Position numbers and translations under genes: made by a program. The notes beneath the pieces are model-generated. The model worked only from the letters and a program-made list of their open reading frames with translations, did no database searches and had not been told where the DNA came from. From Sphingobium sp. CAP-1 (GTDB taxonomy: Bacteria > Pseudomonadota > Alphaproteobacteria > Sphingomonadales > Sphingomonadaceae), in the NCBI RefSeq assembly GCF_009720145.1, contig NZ_CP046252.1, positions 2,294,001 to 2,358,000 of the forward strand: DNA of 64,000 nt, read 5' to 3'. Shown here one piece after another: positions 33,720 through 43,300 of the stretch (position 1 is its first letter; every line of letters starts with the position of its first letter).

Positions 33720-35015
33720 CTATGTATGTTTGAGGCGCAGCGCCACCGAAGCGGCGTGGGCGGGCAGCCCTTCGGCCTGCGCCAGCGCGACGGCGGCGGG
33801 GCCGATCGCGCCGATCGCCTGTGGCGTCAGGCTGAGGAAACTGGTGCGCTTCATGAAATCGAGGACCGACAGGCCCGACGAGAAGCGGGCACGGCGGCCG
33901 GTGGGCAGCACATGATTCGGCCCGGCGACATAATCGCCCACGGCTTCGGGGGTCATCCGGCCGAGGAATACGGAGCCGGCATGGCGCACCTGCGCGAAAT
34001 AGCGGTCGGGATCGTCCACCGCCAGTTCCAGATGCTCGGCCGCGAGCCGGTCGACCAGCGGCATGGCTTCATCGAGGTCGCGGACCAGGATGATCGCGCC
34101 ATTGGCATCCCAGCTCGCGCGGGCGACGGCGCTGGTGGAGAGAGCGGGAATCTGACGCTCGACCGCAGCCGCCACCGCGTCGGCGAAGGCCGCGTCATCG
34201 GTGAACAGGATCGACTGACTGGTCGGATCATGTTCCGACTGGCTCAGCAGGTCGGCGGCGGTCCATTCCGGGTCGTTCCGGCCATCGGCGACGACGACGA
34301 TTTCGGACGGACCGGCGACCATGTCGATGCCGACCACACCGTAAAGCTGGCGCTTGGCTTCGGCGACCCAGGCGTTGCCGGGGCCGGTGATGACATCCAC
34401 CGGCCTGATCCGGTCGGTGCCATAGGCGAGCGCGGCGACGGCCTGCGCCCCCCCCACCCGCCAGATTTCCTCGATCCCCGCAATCTGCGCGGCGGCGAGG
34501 ACGAGCGGGTTGATCTCGCCATTGGGGGTCGGCGTGACCATGGCGATGCGGCTTACGCCCGCGACCTTGGCGGGGATGACGTTCATCAGCAGCGAGCTGG
34601 GATAGGCGGCGCGGCCACCCGGCACATAGAGGCCGGCGGCATCCACCGCGCTCCAGCGGGCGCCGAGGCGCACGCCCGCGCTGTCCACGCCATCGCTGTC
34701 CTGCGGCTTCTGCTTTTCATGATAGGCGGTGATGCGCGCGGTGGCGAGTTCGAGCGCGTCGCGCAAGTCGGTCGAGAGCGTGTCGAGCGCCGCGCGCGTC
34801 TGCGTCGGCGTCACCGCCCAGCCGCTGACATTGAGGTCATGGCGGTCGAAGCGCTGGGTATAGTCGGCAAGCGCTGCGTCGCCACCGGCGCGCACGGCCT
34901 TGAGGATGGCGGTCACATCGCGCGACACATCCTCGTCCGCTTCGCGGCGGGCGTCGACCAGAGCGGTGAAGGCGGACGCGAAACCGGCGTCGGTAGTGGA
35001 GAGCCTAAGCGGCAT
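33720..35015 (-). CDS. hisD: Histidinol dehydrogenase
   Basis: 431 residues. The HisD signature is seen: YVPGGRAAYPSSLLMNVIPA, then VMAGPSEI-like VAGPSEIVV and SEHDPTSQSILFTDD with the zinc-ligand positions, and the C-terminal FSSGLSVLDFMKRTS. It catalyses the last two steps of histidine synthesis. The ATG lies inside hisG, overlapping it by 11 bases. Confidence 0.96.
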   Translation of the reverse strand: MPLRLSTTDAGFASAFTALVDARREADEDVSRDVTAILKAVRAGGDAALADYTQRFDRHDLNVSGWAVTPTQTRAALDTLSTDLRDALELATARITAYHEKQKPQDSDGVDSAGVRLGARWSAVDAAGLYVPGGRAAYPSSLLMNVIPAKVAGVSRIAMVTPTPNGEINPLVLAAAQIAGIEEIWRVGGAQAVAALAYGTDRIRPVDVITGPGNAWVAEAKRQLYGVVGIDMVAGPSEIVVVADGRNDPEWTAADLLSQSEHDPTSQSILFTDDAAFADAVAAAVERQIPALSTSAVARASWDANGAIILVRDLDEAMPLVDRLAAEHLELAVDDPDRYFAQVRHAGSVFLGRMTPEAVGDYVAGPNHVLPTGRRARFSSGLSVLDFMKRTSFLSLTPQAIGAIGPAAVALAQAEGLPAHAASVALRLKHT

Positions 35016-35667
35016 CCTGCACCCCCACGGCGGCGCGGAACGCCTCGACCAGCGGCGACAATTCGGCCGAACGCATCTTGTAGGCGGCGCGATTGACGAT
35101 CAGGCGCGCAGAAATTTGCATGATGATGTCGGTTTCGACCAGGCCATTGGCTTTCAGCGTCGCGCCCGACGAGACGAGATCGACGATCCGGCGCGACAGG
35201 CCGAGCGAGGGGGCGAGTTCCATCGCGCCATTGAGCTTGACGCATTCGGCCTGAAGTCCGCGCTGCTCATAATAGCGGCGGGTGAGGTGCGGATATTTGG
35301 TCGCGACGCGGACATGGCTCATCGCGGCCTGATCCTCGTCGGCGGCGTCCACCGGCTCGGCGACCGACAGGCGGCAATGGCCGATGTCGAGGTCGACCGG
35401 CGCGTAGAGTTCGGAATAGCTGAACTCCTCGACCACGTCGGAGCCGACGATACCGATCTGCGCCGCGCCATGGGCGACGAAGGTGGCGACATCGAAGGCG
35501 CGCACGCGGATGATCGACACGTCGGGCCGATTGGTGGCGAAGCGCAGCGCGCGGCTCTTCTTGTCATGAAACTCCGCCTCCGGTTCGATACCGGCTTTGG
35601 CGAGCAGGGGCAGCGCTTCATCGAGGATGCGGCCCTTGGGGATGGCGAAGGTGAGCGGGCGAGTCAT
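35005..35667 (-). CDS. hisG: ATP phosphoribosyltransferase, short form
   Basis: 220 residues, so this is the short HisG that needs a HisZ partner; hisZ is not in this window. Motifs are IPKGRILDEALPLLAKAGI, GIVGSDVVEE and LSRRIVDLVSSGATLKANGL, the last being the PRPP-binding loop. First step of histidine synthesis and first gene of its run. A REP-like palindrome lies 70 bases upstream. Confidence 0.94.
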   Translation of the reverse strand: MTRPLTFAIPKGRILDEALPLLAKAGIEPEAEFHDKKSRALRFATNRPDVSIIRVRAFDVATFVAHGAAQIGIVGSDVVEEFSYSELYAPVDLDIGHCRLSVAEPVDAADEDQAAMSHVRVATKYPHLTRRYYEQRGLQAECVKLNGAMELAPSLGLSRRIVDLVSSGATLKANGLVETDIIMQISARLIVNRAAYKMRSAELSPLVEAFRAAVGVQDAA

Positions 35668-35736
35668 AACCGGCGCGCCTTACGCGGCGGGGGGGCAAAG
35701 GGCAAGGTTTGGGGGAGGATTGAGACGACAGACGTC

Positions 35737-35757
35737 ACCCCGGCCTTGAGCCGGGGT
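35737..35757. repeat. REP-like palindrome, left of GIY-YIG gene
   Basis: ACCCCGGC/GCCGGGGT arms around CTTGA. A similar element of the CCGG-TTGA-CCGG type lies at 36088-36108, on the other side of the GIY-YIG gene. This palindrome type is widespread between genes in alphaproteobacteria. Confidence 0.6.
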
Positions 35758-35763
35758 CCAGCT

Positions 35764-36063
35764 CTACGTGAGCAGGGCGTAGAGGTCTTGCCATTCGGGA
35801 TTTCCACGTTCGATCAGGTCGAACTTCCATTGCCGCCGCCAGCGCTTCAGTCGCTTCTCATGCTCGATGCAACCGAGGATATCGTCCCCTCGTTCTGCCC
35901 ATACCAGACGCGACAAGCCATATCGGGCGCAAAAATCAGACCCATCACCGGATCGATGTTGTTGAACGCGCTGGGCCAGATGTGCGGTCACGCCGACATA
36001 TATGGTGCCGCGATAGCGGTTCGCCATGATGTAGACCCAGCCGCCCTCACGTTCGCGCTCCAT
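35764..36063 (-). CDS. Small GIY-YIG endonuclease-like protein
   Basis: 99 residues. The signature is WVYIMANRYRGTIYVGVTAHLAQR, with Tyr in both halves, followed by the Arg of the LAQRV helix and a YGLSRLVWAE segment with a later Glu. Proteins of this UPF0213-like type are small single-domain nucleases of unknown role. The ATG at 36063 is used; a Met 15 residues earlier would start inside the adjacent palindrome. It lies between two CCGG palindromes, a context common for such genes. Confidence 0.82.
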   Translation of the reverse strand: MEREREGGWVYIMANRYRGTIYVGVTAHLAQRVQQHRSGDGSDFCARYGLSRLVWAERGDDILGCIEHEKRLKRWRRQWKFDLIERGNPEWQDLYALLT

Positions 36064-36087
36064 GCGTTGATCATCATAAAAAGCGGG

Positions 36088-36108
36088 ATGCCGGGTCAAG
36101 CCCGGCAT
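36088..36108. repeat. REP-like palindrome, right of GIY-YIG gene
   Basis: Arms ATGCCGGG/CCCGGCAT with a 5-base loop, 25 bases beyond the GIY-YIG start and 17 bases before the mnmA stop. Same type as 35737-35757, in related but not identical sequence. Confidence 0.6.
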
Positions 36109-36124
36109 GACGTTATGAGAAAGG

Positions 36125-37216
36125 TTACGCCGCTTCCGTCTGCGCGATCCAGCCGCCGCCCAGCACGCGTTCGCCCGCGTAGAGGACCGCCGCCTGACCC
36201 GGCGCGACGCCAAATTCCGGCGCGGCGAACAGCAATCGGTCGCCGTCCAGCCGCGCCGGCACGGGCCTGGCCATGGAGCGGACCTTGGCGGTCAGCGGCC
36301 CGGAAAAGTCGCCGCCCAGCCAGTTGATGTCGGAGAGGCGCGCGCCCGATACGGCGAGCGCCGCCTTCGGCCCCACGATCACGCGGCGGCCTTCCGCATC
36401 CAGCCGCACGACATAGAGCGGATCGGGCTGGCCGCCAATCTCCAGCCCCTTGCGCTGGCCGACCGTATAATGGATCAGCCCCTTGTGCCGGCCCAGCGTG
36501 CGGCCATCGACGTGAACGATGTCGCCGCCCTCGTCCGCATCGGGGCGCAATTTCCGCACGATCTTCGCATAATCGCCGTCGGGCACGAAGCAGATATCCT
36601 GACTGTCGGGCTTCAGCGCCACCGACAGGCCGAGTTCGGCCGCAATTTCGCGCACCTGCGGCTTGGGCAAACCGCCCAGAGGAAAGCGCAGATAGTCGAG
36701 CTGCGCCTGAGTCGTGGCGAAGAGGAAATAACTCTGGTCGCGGGCCGGATCTGCGGCACGGTGCAATTCCGCCCCCGCCGCGCCCTCGATCCGCTGGACA
36801 TAATGGCCGGTGGCGAGGCAGTCGGCGCCCAGATCGCGGGCAATCTGGAACAGGTCGGTGAACTTCACCCCCATATTGCACTTCACACAGGGAATGGGGG
36901 TGCGGCCGGCCATATATTCATCGGCGAAGTCGGCGATCACCGAATCGCGGAAAGCCGTCTCATAATCAAAGACATAATGGGCAATGCCGATGCGGTCGGC
37001 GACCGCGCGCGCGTCGCGTATGTCCTGCCCGGCGCAGCAGCTTCCGGTGCGGCCGACCGCCGCGCCATGGTCGTAAAGCTGGAGCGTGACGCCGATCACT
37101 TCCGCGCCGGTCTTTGCCGCGAGCGCGGCGACGACGCTGGAGTCCACGCCGCCCGACATGGCGACGACGATGCGCCGCGCATTGAGCGGCTGGGTAAGCT
37201 GGAACTGGGGCTGCAT
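36125..37216 (-). CDS. mnmA: tRNA 2-thiouridylase MnmA
   Basis: 363 residues from the ATG at 37216. The PP-loop ATP motif is VAMSGGVDSSV; the catalytic cysteine is in PCVKCNMGVKF and its partner in SQDICFVPDG. Other motifs are ATGHY and GLIHYTVGQRKGL. It makes the 2-thiouridine of the tRNA wobble position. An earlier in-frame ATG at 37252 adds a segment not usual for the family. Confidence 0.95.
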   Translation of the reverse strand: MQPQFQLTQPLNARRIVVAMSGGVDSSVVAALAAKTGAEVIGVTLQLYDHGAAVGRTGSCCAGQDIRDARAVADRIGIAHYVFDYETAFRDSVIADFADEYMAGRTPIPCVKCNMGVKFTDLFQIARDLGADCLATGHYVQRIEGAAGAELHRAADPARDQSYFLFATTQAQLDYLRFPLGGLPKPQVREIAAELGLSVALKPDSQDICFVPDGDYAKIVRKLRPDADEGGDIVHVDGRTLGRHKGLIHYTVGQRKGLEIGGQPDPLYVVRLDAEGRRVIVGPKAALAVSGARLSDINWLGGDFSGPLTAKVRSMARPVPARLDGDRLLFAAPEFGVAPGQAAVLYAGERVLGGGWIAQTEAA

Positions 37217-37379
37217 GGCCGCGCCTATAATATAGTGCGGGCCGGGGCGCAAAAGTTAACAAAAGATGACCGCGCCTTGCCCCCGATCGGGACGGATCGA
37301 CGCGGAATGGCGGCCGGACGATTCGCGAAAGACCCGGCGAGTTTACCGACCCTTATCAATTCGCCCCTACACAGGGGGC

Positions 37380-37679
37380 ATGGATCTGAGTTTCCTCCGG
37401 GGCGGCGGGCTGAAGCCCGCCCCCACCAGACCCCTGAGCCGGCCGCGCGTGCCGGTCTGGCCGTTTCTGCGGGCCGCCACGGCGGCGGCGCAGGCGGCCA
37501 GCCCGACCGCGCAGGCGGTGGCGGGCGTCCTGCGGGGGCAGGACGGGAGCGATGACTGGGTCCAGGAACTGGCGGGAATTTTCGCGCCACGTTCCGGCGG
37601 CAGGATCGAAGCCGTGCGTCTCGCGGGAAGCTTCAACCCGTTGATCGCGAGCCGTTTAGTCGGGGGCAAGGAAAGATGA
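37380..37679 (+). CDS. Hypothetical Ala/Arg-rich protein upstream of sciP
   Basis: 99 residues, starting MDLSFLRGGGLKPAPTRP, with a helical Ala-rich middle. The N-terminus is preceded by AGGGGGC very close to the ATG. Not a family I recognise. The frame is open with a normal codon bias, but the region is GC-rich and long frames occur by chance here, so a real gene is only moderately likely. It precedes sciP by about 100 bases. Confidence 0.4.
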   Translation: MDLSFLRGGGLKPAPTRPLSRPRVPVWPFLRAATAAAQAASPTAQAVAGVLRGQDGSDDWVQELAGIFAPRSGGRIEAVRLAGSFNPLIASRLVGGKER

Positions 37680-37783
37680 AGGCAGTGTTTACCGTGGGGC
37701 TTTAGCCGATGTTCAGGGCTGACGCAGATAAGGGTTTTCACGGCTGAATTCGGCAACGCCAGTGCCGCAGATTGAGGGTAAGA

Positions 37784-38083
37784 ATGATCGAGAACCAGAA
37801 AATCAGGCCCGCCCAGGTCGTAGGGCCGCTCGGTGAGCCCCTGACCCTGGACAGCCTGCCGCCGTCCGACACCACGCGCTGGGTCGTGCGGCGCAAGGCG
37901 GAGGTCGTCGCAGCGGTCAATGGCGGGTTGCTGACCGTGGACGAAGCGTGCGCGCGCTATAATCTGACGCTGGAGGAATTTGCCGGCTGGCAGCGCGCGG
38001 TCGACCGTTCGGGGATGCACGGCCTGCGCGTCACCCGCATTCAATATTATAAGTCTCTCTACGAGCGACAGCAGAAATATTGA
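37784..38083 (+). CDS. sciP: CtrA inhibitor SciP (DUF1153)
   Basis: 99 residues from the ATG at 37784, preceded by GAGGGTAAG. The conserved DUF1153 pattern is VVGPLGEPLTLDSLPP, then RWVVRRKAEVVAAVNGGLLT, EACARYNLTLEEFAGWQRAV and MHGLRVTRIQYYK. It is a helix-turn-helix-like protein that in Caulobacter binds CtrA and blocks recruitment of RNA polymerase. Its presence fits an alphaproteobacterial cell-cycle circuit. A terminator-like hairpin lies about 30 bases downstream. Confidence 0.93.
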   Translation: MIENQKIRPAQVVGPLGEPLTLDSLPPSDTTRWVVRRKAEVVAAVNGGLLTVDEACARYNLTLEEFAGWQRAVDRSGMHGLRVTRIQYYKSLYERQQKY

Positions 38084-38112
38084 TCCATCCGCCTGGCGGA
38101 AGAAAAATGGAG

Positions 38113-38148
38113 GAAAGGGGCCGTCGGGGCGATCCGGCGGTCCCTTTC
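38113..38148 (+). terminator. Terminator-like hairpin after sciP
   Basis: GAAAGGG and CCCTTTC arms with an inner CCG/CGG pairing close a loop of about 14 bases, followed by GCTTT. It starts about 30 bases past the sciP stop. The T run is weak. Confidence 0.5.
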
Positions 38149-38293
38149 GCTTTAATGCCGCGCAGGCGCGCATGAACGGCGCAAAGCCCGGATGGTTTCC
38201 CGCCCGGAATCATTTCCATGTCAGGGAACGCGATGCCCCGTTCGCCGTTGAACCAGCACCCAACCCGCTGGGGGCGTGGTCAAGGAGAGTAAA

Positions 38294-38551
38294 ATGGGCA
38301 TCATCTTGTGGCTTATCGTTGGTGGCATCATCGGCTGGCTCGCCAGCATGATCATGCGAACCGACGCACAGCAGGGCATATTACTCAATATCGTGGTCGG
38401 CATCGTCGGCGCCTTCATCGGCGGACTCATCTTCAGCGGCGGCTCGATCAACAATGCCGGCCTGACGCTCTACAGCTTCCTGGTGTCGCTGGTCGGCGCG
38501 ATCATCCTGCTGGCGATCGTCAATCTGGTGCGCCGCGGCTCGGTGCGATAA
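38294..38551 (+). CDS. GlsB/YeaQ/YmgE family stress-response membrane protein (copy 1)
   Basis: 85 residues with three membrane helices. The YeaQ pattern is MGIILWLIVGGIIGWLASMIM, then GILLNIVVGIVGAFIGGLIF and a third helix. These small glycine-rich membrane proteins are often induced by osmotic or envelope stress. AAGGAGAG lies about six bases before the ATG at 38294. A paralogue lies convergent 75 bases away. Confidence 0.85.
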   Translation: MGIILWLIVGGIIGWLASMIMRTDAQQGILLNIVVGIVGAFIGGLIFSGGSINNAGLTLYSFLVSLVGAIILLAIVNLVRRGSVR

Positions 38552-38572
38552 CGCAGCCTTCGCCAAACAGGC

Positions 38573-38612
38573 AAAAGGGCCGCGCCCGTCCATGGCGTGG
38601 CCCTTTTTTTTT
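38573..38612. terminator. Intrinsic terminator between the two YeaQ-like genes
   Basis: Arms AAAAGGGCC and GGCCCTTTT, extended inside by CGCC/GGCG, followed by a T run of eight or more on the plus strand. It ends copy 1 and, in reverse, has four A's before it, so it may serve both convergent genes. Confidence 0.8.
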
Positions 38613-38626
38613 GCCTGTCGCTGCGC

Positions 38627-38875
38627 TTATCGGCGGACAGCAAACCAGCGATAAAGCGCCAGCACCGCGATCGCACCCACGATCGCGGCAATGAAGCCAG
38701 CCCCTTCGCCCGGCGCATAAAGCCCGACGAGCCGGCCGACGAAGCCGGCCAGAAGCGCGCCGGCAATGCCCAGAAGAATGGTGACGACACAGCCGCCGGG
38801 ATCGTGCCCCGGCATGATCAGTTTCGCAATCGCGCCTGCCAGCAGGCCGACAATGATCCAACCCAGCAAGTCCAT
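38627..38875 (-). CDS. GlsB/YeaQ/YmgE family stress-response membrane protein (copy 2)
   Basis: 82 residues from the ATG at 38875, preceded by GAGAGGAA. Again three helices, beginning MDLLGWIIVGLLAGAIAKLIM, then VVTILLGIAGALLAGFVG, and a final helix around AAIVGAIAVLALYRWF. It shares the fold and spacing of the convergent neighbour but not close sequence identity. Probably envelope-stress related. Confidence 0.85.
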   Translation of the reverse strand: MDLLGWIIVGLLAGAIAKLIMPGHDPGGCVVTILLGIAGALLAGFVGRLVGLYAPGEGAGFIAAIVGAIAVLALYRWFAVRR

Positions 38876-39110
38876 GGTGCGTTCCTCTCCGTCCCCCGCA
38901 CCGTCTGCGCATAGCGCCACAATCGGAGGAGTTTTGCAACACGATACGGTCCCGTTATGACTGAACGTTGCGTCGCCGTCTCACCTCCATTCGCCGTGGA
39001 TTTCGCTTTGCCGTCCCCCTTTGAACCATGATAATGGGGGTTGAGGCCGGTGATATATTCATATAACACAGTTGTCCATCGGGGCAAAGGGCCGGAGAAA
39101 CGAGAGCGGC

Positions 39111-40280
39111 ATGAATTACGAAAGCCAACTGCTGAGCGACTCGGCGGTCGTGATCGACGAAGATGAGTCGCGGAAGCGCCGCAGGCGGCTGTTGCTGCTT
39201 GGCGGGGGCGCCGCCGTGCTGCTGGTGACGGCGGCGGCCTGGATTTCGATGCGCGGCGATACGGCGGCGACGCCCGCGCCCGTGGCGCCGGCGCCGGTCG
39301 TGACCGTGTTGCAGCCGGGCCAGTCGACCGTCGCACGGACCGTGACCGCGACCGGATCGCTGGCCGCGCGAGTCGACATGCCCGTCGGCGTGGTGGGCGA
39401 AGGCGGCATGGTGACGCAGGTGCTGGTGCAGCCGGGCGACTGGGTGCGCGCCGGGCAGGTGCTGGCCACGGTCGAACGATCGGTCCAGACCGAACAGGGT
39501 CGCTCGCTCGCCGCCCAGGTCGAAGTGCAGCGCGCCAGCGCCAAGCTGGCCCAGGCGCAGCTCGATCGCGCCAAGGCGCTGGTCGGGCGTGGCTTCATCA
39601 GCGCCGCCGACATCGACCAGCGGACCGCCACCCGCGATCAGGCCGTGGCGCAGGTGCGCGTGGCCGAAGCGCAGCTCGCCGAACAGCGGGCGCGCACGGG
39701 CCGGCTGGATATCCGCGCCCCGGCGGCCGGACTGGTGCTGACCCGATCGGTCGAACCGGGTCAGATCGTCCAGGCCGGCGGCAACGCCCTGTTCCGCATG
39801 GCTAAGGATGGCGAGATGGAAATGCAGGCGCAGGTTGCCGAAAGCGATCTGGCCGCATTGCGTGCCGGCAATGGCGCCATGGTGACGCCGACCGGCAGCG
39901 CGGAAAGCTTCGCCGGCCGACTATGGCAGGTGTCACCAATCGTCGATCCGCAGACCCGCATGGGCTTCGCCCGCATCGCTATCCCCTATCATAGCGCGAT
40001 CCGGCCGGGCGGCTTTGCCTCCGCGACGATCACCAGCGGCACGGGCAACGCCCCGCTGCTGCCGGAATCGGCGGTGCAGAATGACGAAAAGGGCAGCTAT
40101 GTCTACATCGTCAACGCCAAGGACCAGGTCGAACGCCGCACCGTAACCGTCGGTCAGGTGTCCGCTGCCGGCGTCGCCGTGACCAGCGGTATCACCGGCG
40201 CGGAAAAGATCGTGACATCGGCCGCCGCCTTCCTGACGCCGGGGCAGAAGGTGAAGCCCGAAGCGTTGAAGGCGAGCTGA
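39111..40280 (+). CDS. RND efflux periplasmic adaptor (HlyD/MFP family)
   Basis: 389 residues. A charged N-terminus and one membrane anchor (about residues 30-47) are followed by a biotinyl-lipoyl-like domain (VVGEGGMVTQVLVQPGDWVRAGQVLATVE), a coiled-coil hairpin rich in Ala/Gln, and a beta-barrel with GLVLTRSVEPGQIVQAGG. It links the inner-membrane pump to an outer-membrane channel. The permease gene follows. No regulator or outer-membrane factor gene is adjacent. Start at 39111 follows GAGAG. Confidence 0.92.
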   Translation: MNYESQLLSDSAVVIDEDESRKRRRRLLLLGGGAAVLLVTAAAWISMRGDTAATPAPVAPAPVVTVLQPGQSTVARTVTATGSLAARVDMPVGVVGEGGMVTQVLVQPGDWVRAGQVLATVERSVQTEQGRSLAAQVEVQRASAKLAQAQLDRAKALVGRGFISAADIDQRTATRDQAVAQVRVAEAQLAEQRARTGRLDIRAPAAGLVLTRSVEPGQIVQAGGNALFRMAKDGEMEMQAQVAESDLAALRAGNGAMVTPTGSAESFAGRLWQVSPIVDPQTRMGFARIAIPYHSAIRPGGFASATITSGTGNAPLLPESAVQNDEKGSYVYIVNAKDQVERRTVTVGQVSAAGVAVTSGITGAEKIVTSAAAFLTPGQKVKPEALKAS

Positions 40281-40392
40281 CACGCGCAGCGCTCCACCGG
40301 GGCGCCGCGTCGCTATTCGCGCATGGATCGATCCGTGCGTCACACAGGAATGAGGAAGGACGCGCGGATCGCGTCCGGCGAAGGAAGCCGTC

Positions 40393-43300
40393 ATGAATTT
40401 CCGCAACATTTCCGCCTGGTCCATCCGCAATCCGGTGACGCCCCTGGTGCTGTTCGCCGCGCTGTTGCTGGCGGGTCTGGTCAGTTTCATGCGGATGGAC
40501 GTCAATAACAACCCGGACATCAGCTTCCCCGCCGTCAGCGTAACCGTCAGCCAGCCCGGCGCGGCGCCGACCGAACTGGAAACCCAGGTCACGCAACGGG
40601 TCGAGGCGGCGGTGCGCGGCATCAGCGGCGTTGACGACATCACCTCCTTCGCGTCCGAAGGGCGATCGCTGACCAACGTGCAGTTCGAGATCGGCACCCC
40701 GGTCGACCGGGCCGTCAACGACGTTAAAAATGCCGTGGACCAGATCCGCAGCGATCTGCCCGAAGGCATTTTGGAGCCGCAGGTCCAGCGCATCGACATT
40801 GACGGCGGCCCGATCGCCTATTTCAGCGCCGAAGCGACCGACATGACGCTGGAAGAACTGTCCTGGTACGTCGACAATACGGTCGCCAAGCGCCTGCTGT
40901 CGGTCAGCGGCATGGCGGCGGTCAATCGCGGCGGCGGCGTCAGCCGGGAAATCCGCGTCATCCTGGACCCGGCCAAATTGCAGGCGCACGGCATCACCGC
41001 CGCGCAGGTCAATGCCCAGTTGCAACAGGTCAACCTGAACGCAGCCGGCGGCCGGACCGAGATTGCGGGCGCCGAACAGTCGATCCGCGTGCTGGGCAAC
41101 GCCCGCAATGCCTATGATCTGGGCGCGACCCAGATCGCCATTTCCGGCGGCCGCACGGTCAAGCTGTCCGACATCGCCACCGTGCGCGACATGTATGCCG
41201 AACAGCGCAGTCTGGCGCTGATGAACGGGCGGCAGGTGACGAGCTTCAGCATGGAAAAGGCCAAGGGCGCATCCGACGTCACTGTCTATGACGATGCGAT
41301 GAAGGTGCTGGACAAGCTGAAGAAAGAGAATCCGAAGGTTCAGTTCAAGCAACTCTACACCAGCGTCGGCTACACCAAGGAACAATATCATTCGGCCATG
41401 GCGGCGATGATCGAAGGCGCGGTGCTGGCCGTCGTCATCGTTTTCCTGTTCCTGCGCGACTGGCGCGCGACCATGATTTCGGCGCTGGCGATCCCGCTGT
41501 CGGCGATCCCGTCCTTCTGGTTCATGGACATGCTGGGCTTTACGCTCAACACCATTTCGCTGCTGGCGCTGAGCCTGGTGGCGGGCGTGCTGGTCGATGA
41601 CGCGATCGTTGAGATCGAGAATATCGTGCGTCACATGCGCATGGGCAAATCGGCCTATCAGGCGTCGATCGACGCCGCCGACGAAATCGGCCTCGCCGTG
41701 CTGGCGACGACGATGGCGATCGTCGCCGTGTTCCTGCCGGTCGCGCTGATGCCTGGCATATCGGGCCAGTTCTTCATCCAGTTCGGCATGACCGTGGTCG
41801 TGTCCGTGCTGATGAGCCTGGCCGTCGCGCGCCTGATCACGCCGATGATCGCCGCCTATTTCCTGAAAGCTCATGGCGAGGAAAGCCATGGCGAAGGCTG
41901 GCTGATGGATCGCTATATGACCATCCTGCGCTGGTCGCTCGATCAGCGCCGCGCCATCGCCTATCGTGCGCGTGGCGGCCGGGTCCGGCGGATCGTCGCC
42001 CGCTTCCTCGACCATCGCGTCTGGACGGTGGGCTTTGGCCTGCTGGCCTTCGTCGCCACGATCATCGCCTTCGCCACCCTGCCGATGACCTTCCAGCCCA
42101 CGACCAACACCGATTTCAGCCAGGTGAAGATCGAGACGGTGCCCGGCAGCACGCTGGCGCAGACCACCGCCATCACCCGCAAGGTCGCCGACATGCTGGC
42201 GGCCGACCAGGATGTGGTCGAGGCTGCCTTCGCCGACATCGAGCCGACCAGTGCCGACATCTTCCTGACGCTCAAGAAAAGCCGGCCGATCAGTTCGGTC
42301 GACTGGGAACGCAAGGTCGCGCCAAAATTCCAGACGATCGCCGACGCGCGGGTCAATTTCCAGTCGCAGTCGGGCGGCGGCTTTGGCCGCGACATCATCA
42401 TGATGTTCGGGTCCGACGATCCGATCCTGCTGGAAAAGACCGCCAATCAACTGGTGCATGAAATGGCGAGCATCCCCGAACTGCGTGCGCCGCGCGTGCA
42501 GGGCGACATGCAGCGTCCCGAAATCATCATCAAGCCGCGCCTCGACCTGGCCGCCAGCATGGGCGTGACCACCGCCGCGCTCAGCCAGTCGATCCGCATC
42601 GCCACGATCGGCGACATCGACCAGAATGTCGCCAAATTCTCGCTGTCCGATCGCCAGATCCCGATCCGCGTGGCGATCGCGGAGGACAGTCGCAAGGACA
42701 TCGCCACGATCCAGAATATGCCGGTTCCCACGGTGTCGGGCGGTTCGGTGCCGCTGCGTGTCGTCGCCGACATCAGCTTTGGCGCGGGGCCGACCCAGAT
42801 TCGCCGTTACAACCAGATCCGCCGCGTCGTCGTGGGCGCGGACCTGGCCCCCGGCATCGTCACCAGCCAGGCGATGCAGAAGATCAACGCCCTGCCGCTG
42901 ATGAAGAGCATCAACGAAGGCCGGGTGCTGGGCGTGCAGAAGCTGAATGTGGGGGACAGCAAGTTCCAGGCGGAAATGCTGACCAACTTCGCCGTCGCCG
43001 TGCTGTCGGGCATCATGCTGGTGCTGGCGGTGCTGGTGCTGCTCTACAAGCGGGTGATGCCGCCCTTCGTCAATCTGGGATCGTTGCTGCTGGCGCCGCT
43101 GGGCGGTGCGCTGGCGCTGCATATCGCCGGCCAGCCTTTGTCGCTGCCGGTGTTCATCGGCCTGCTGATGCTGCTGGGCATCGTCGCCAAAAACTCCATC
43201 CTCGTCATCGATTTCGCGCTGGAGGAAATGGACAAGGGCGTGCCCAAGTTCGAGGCGATCATGGATGCCGGCCACAAGCGCGCCCAGCCGATCGTCATGA

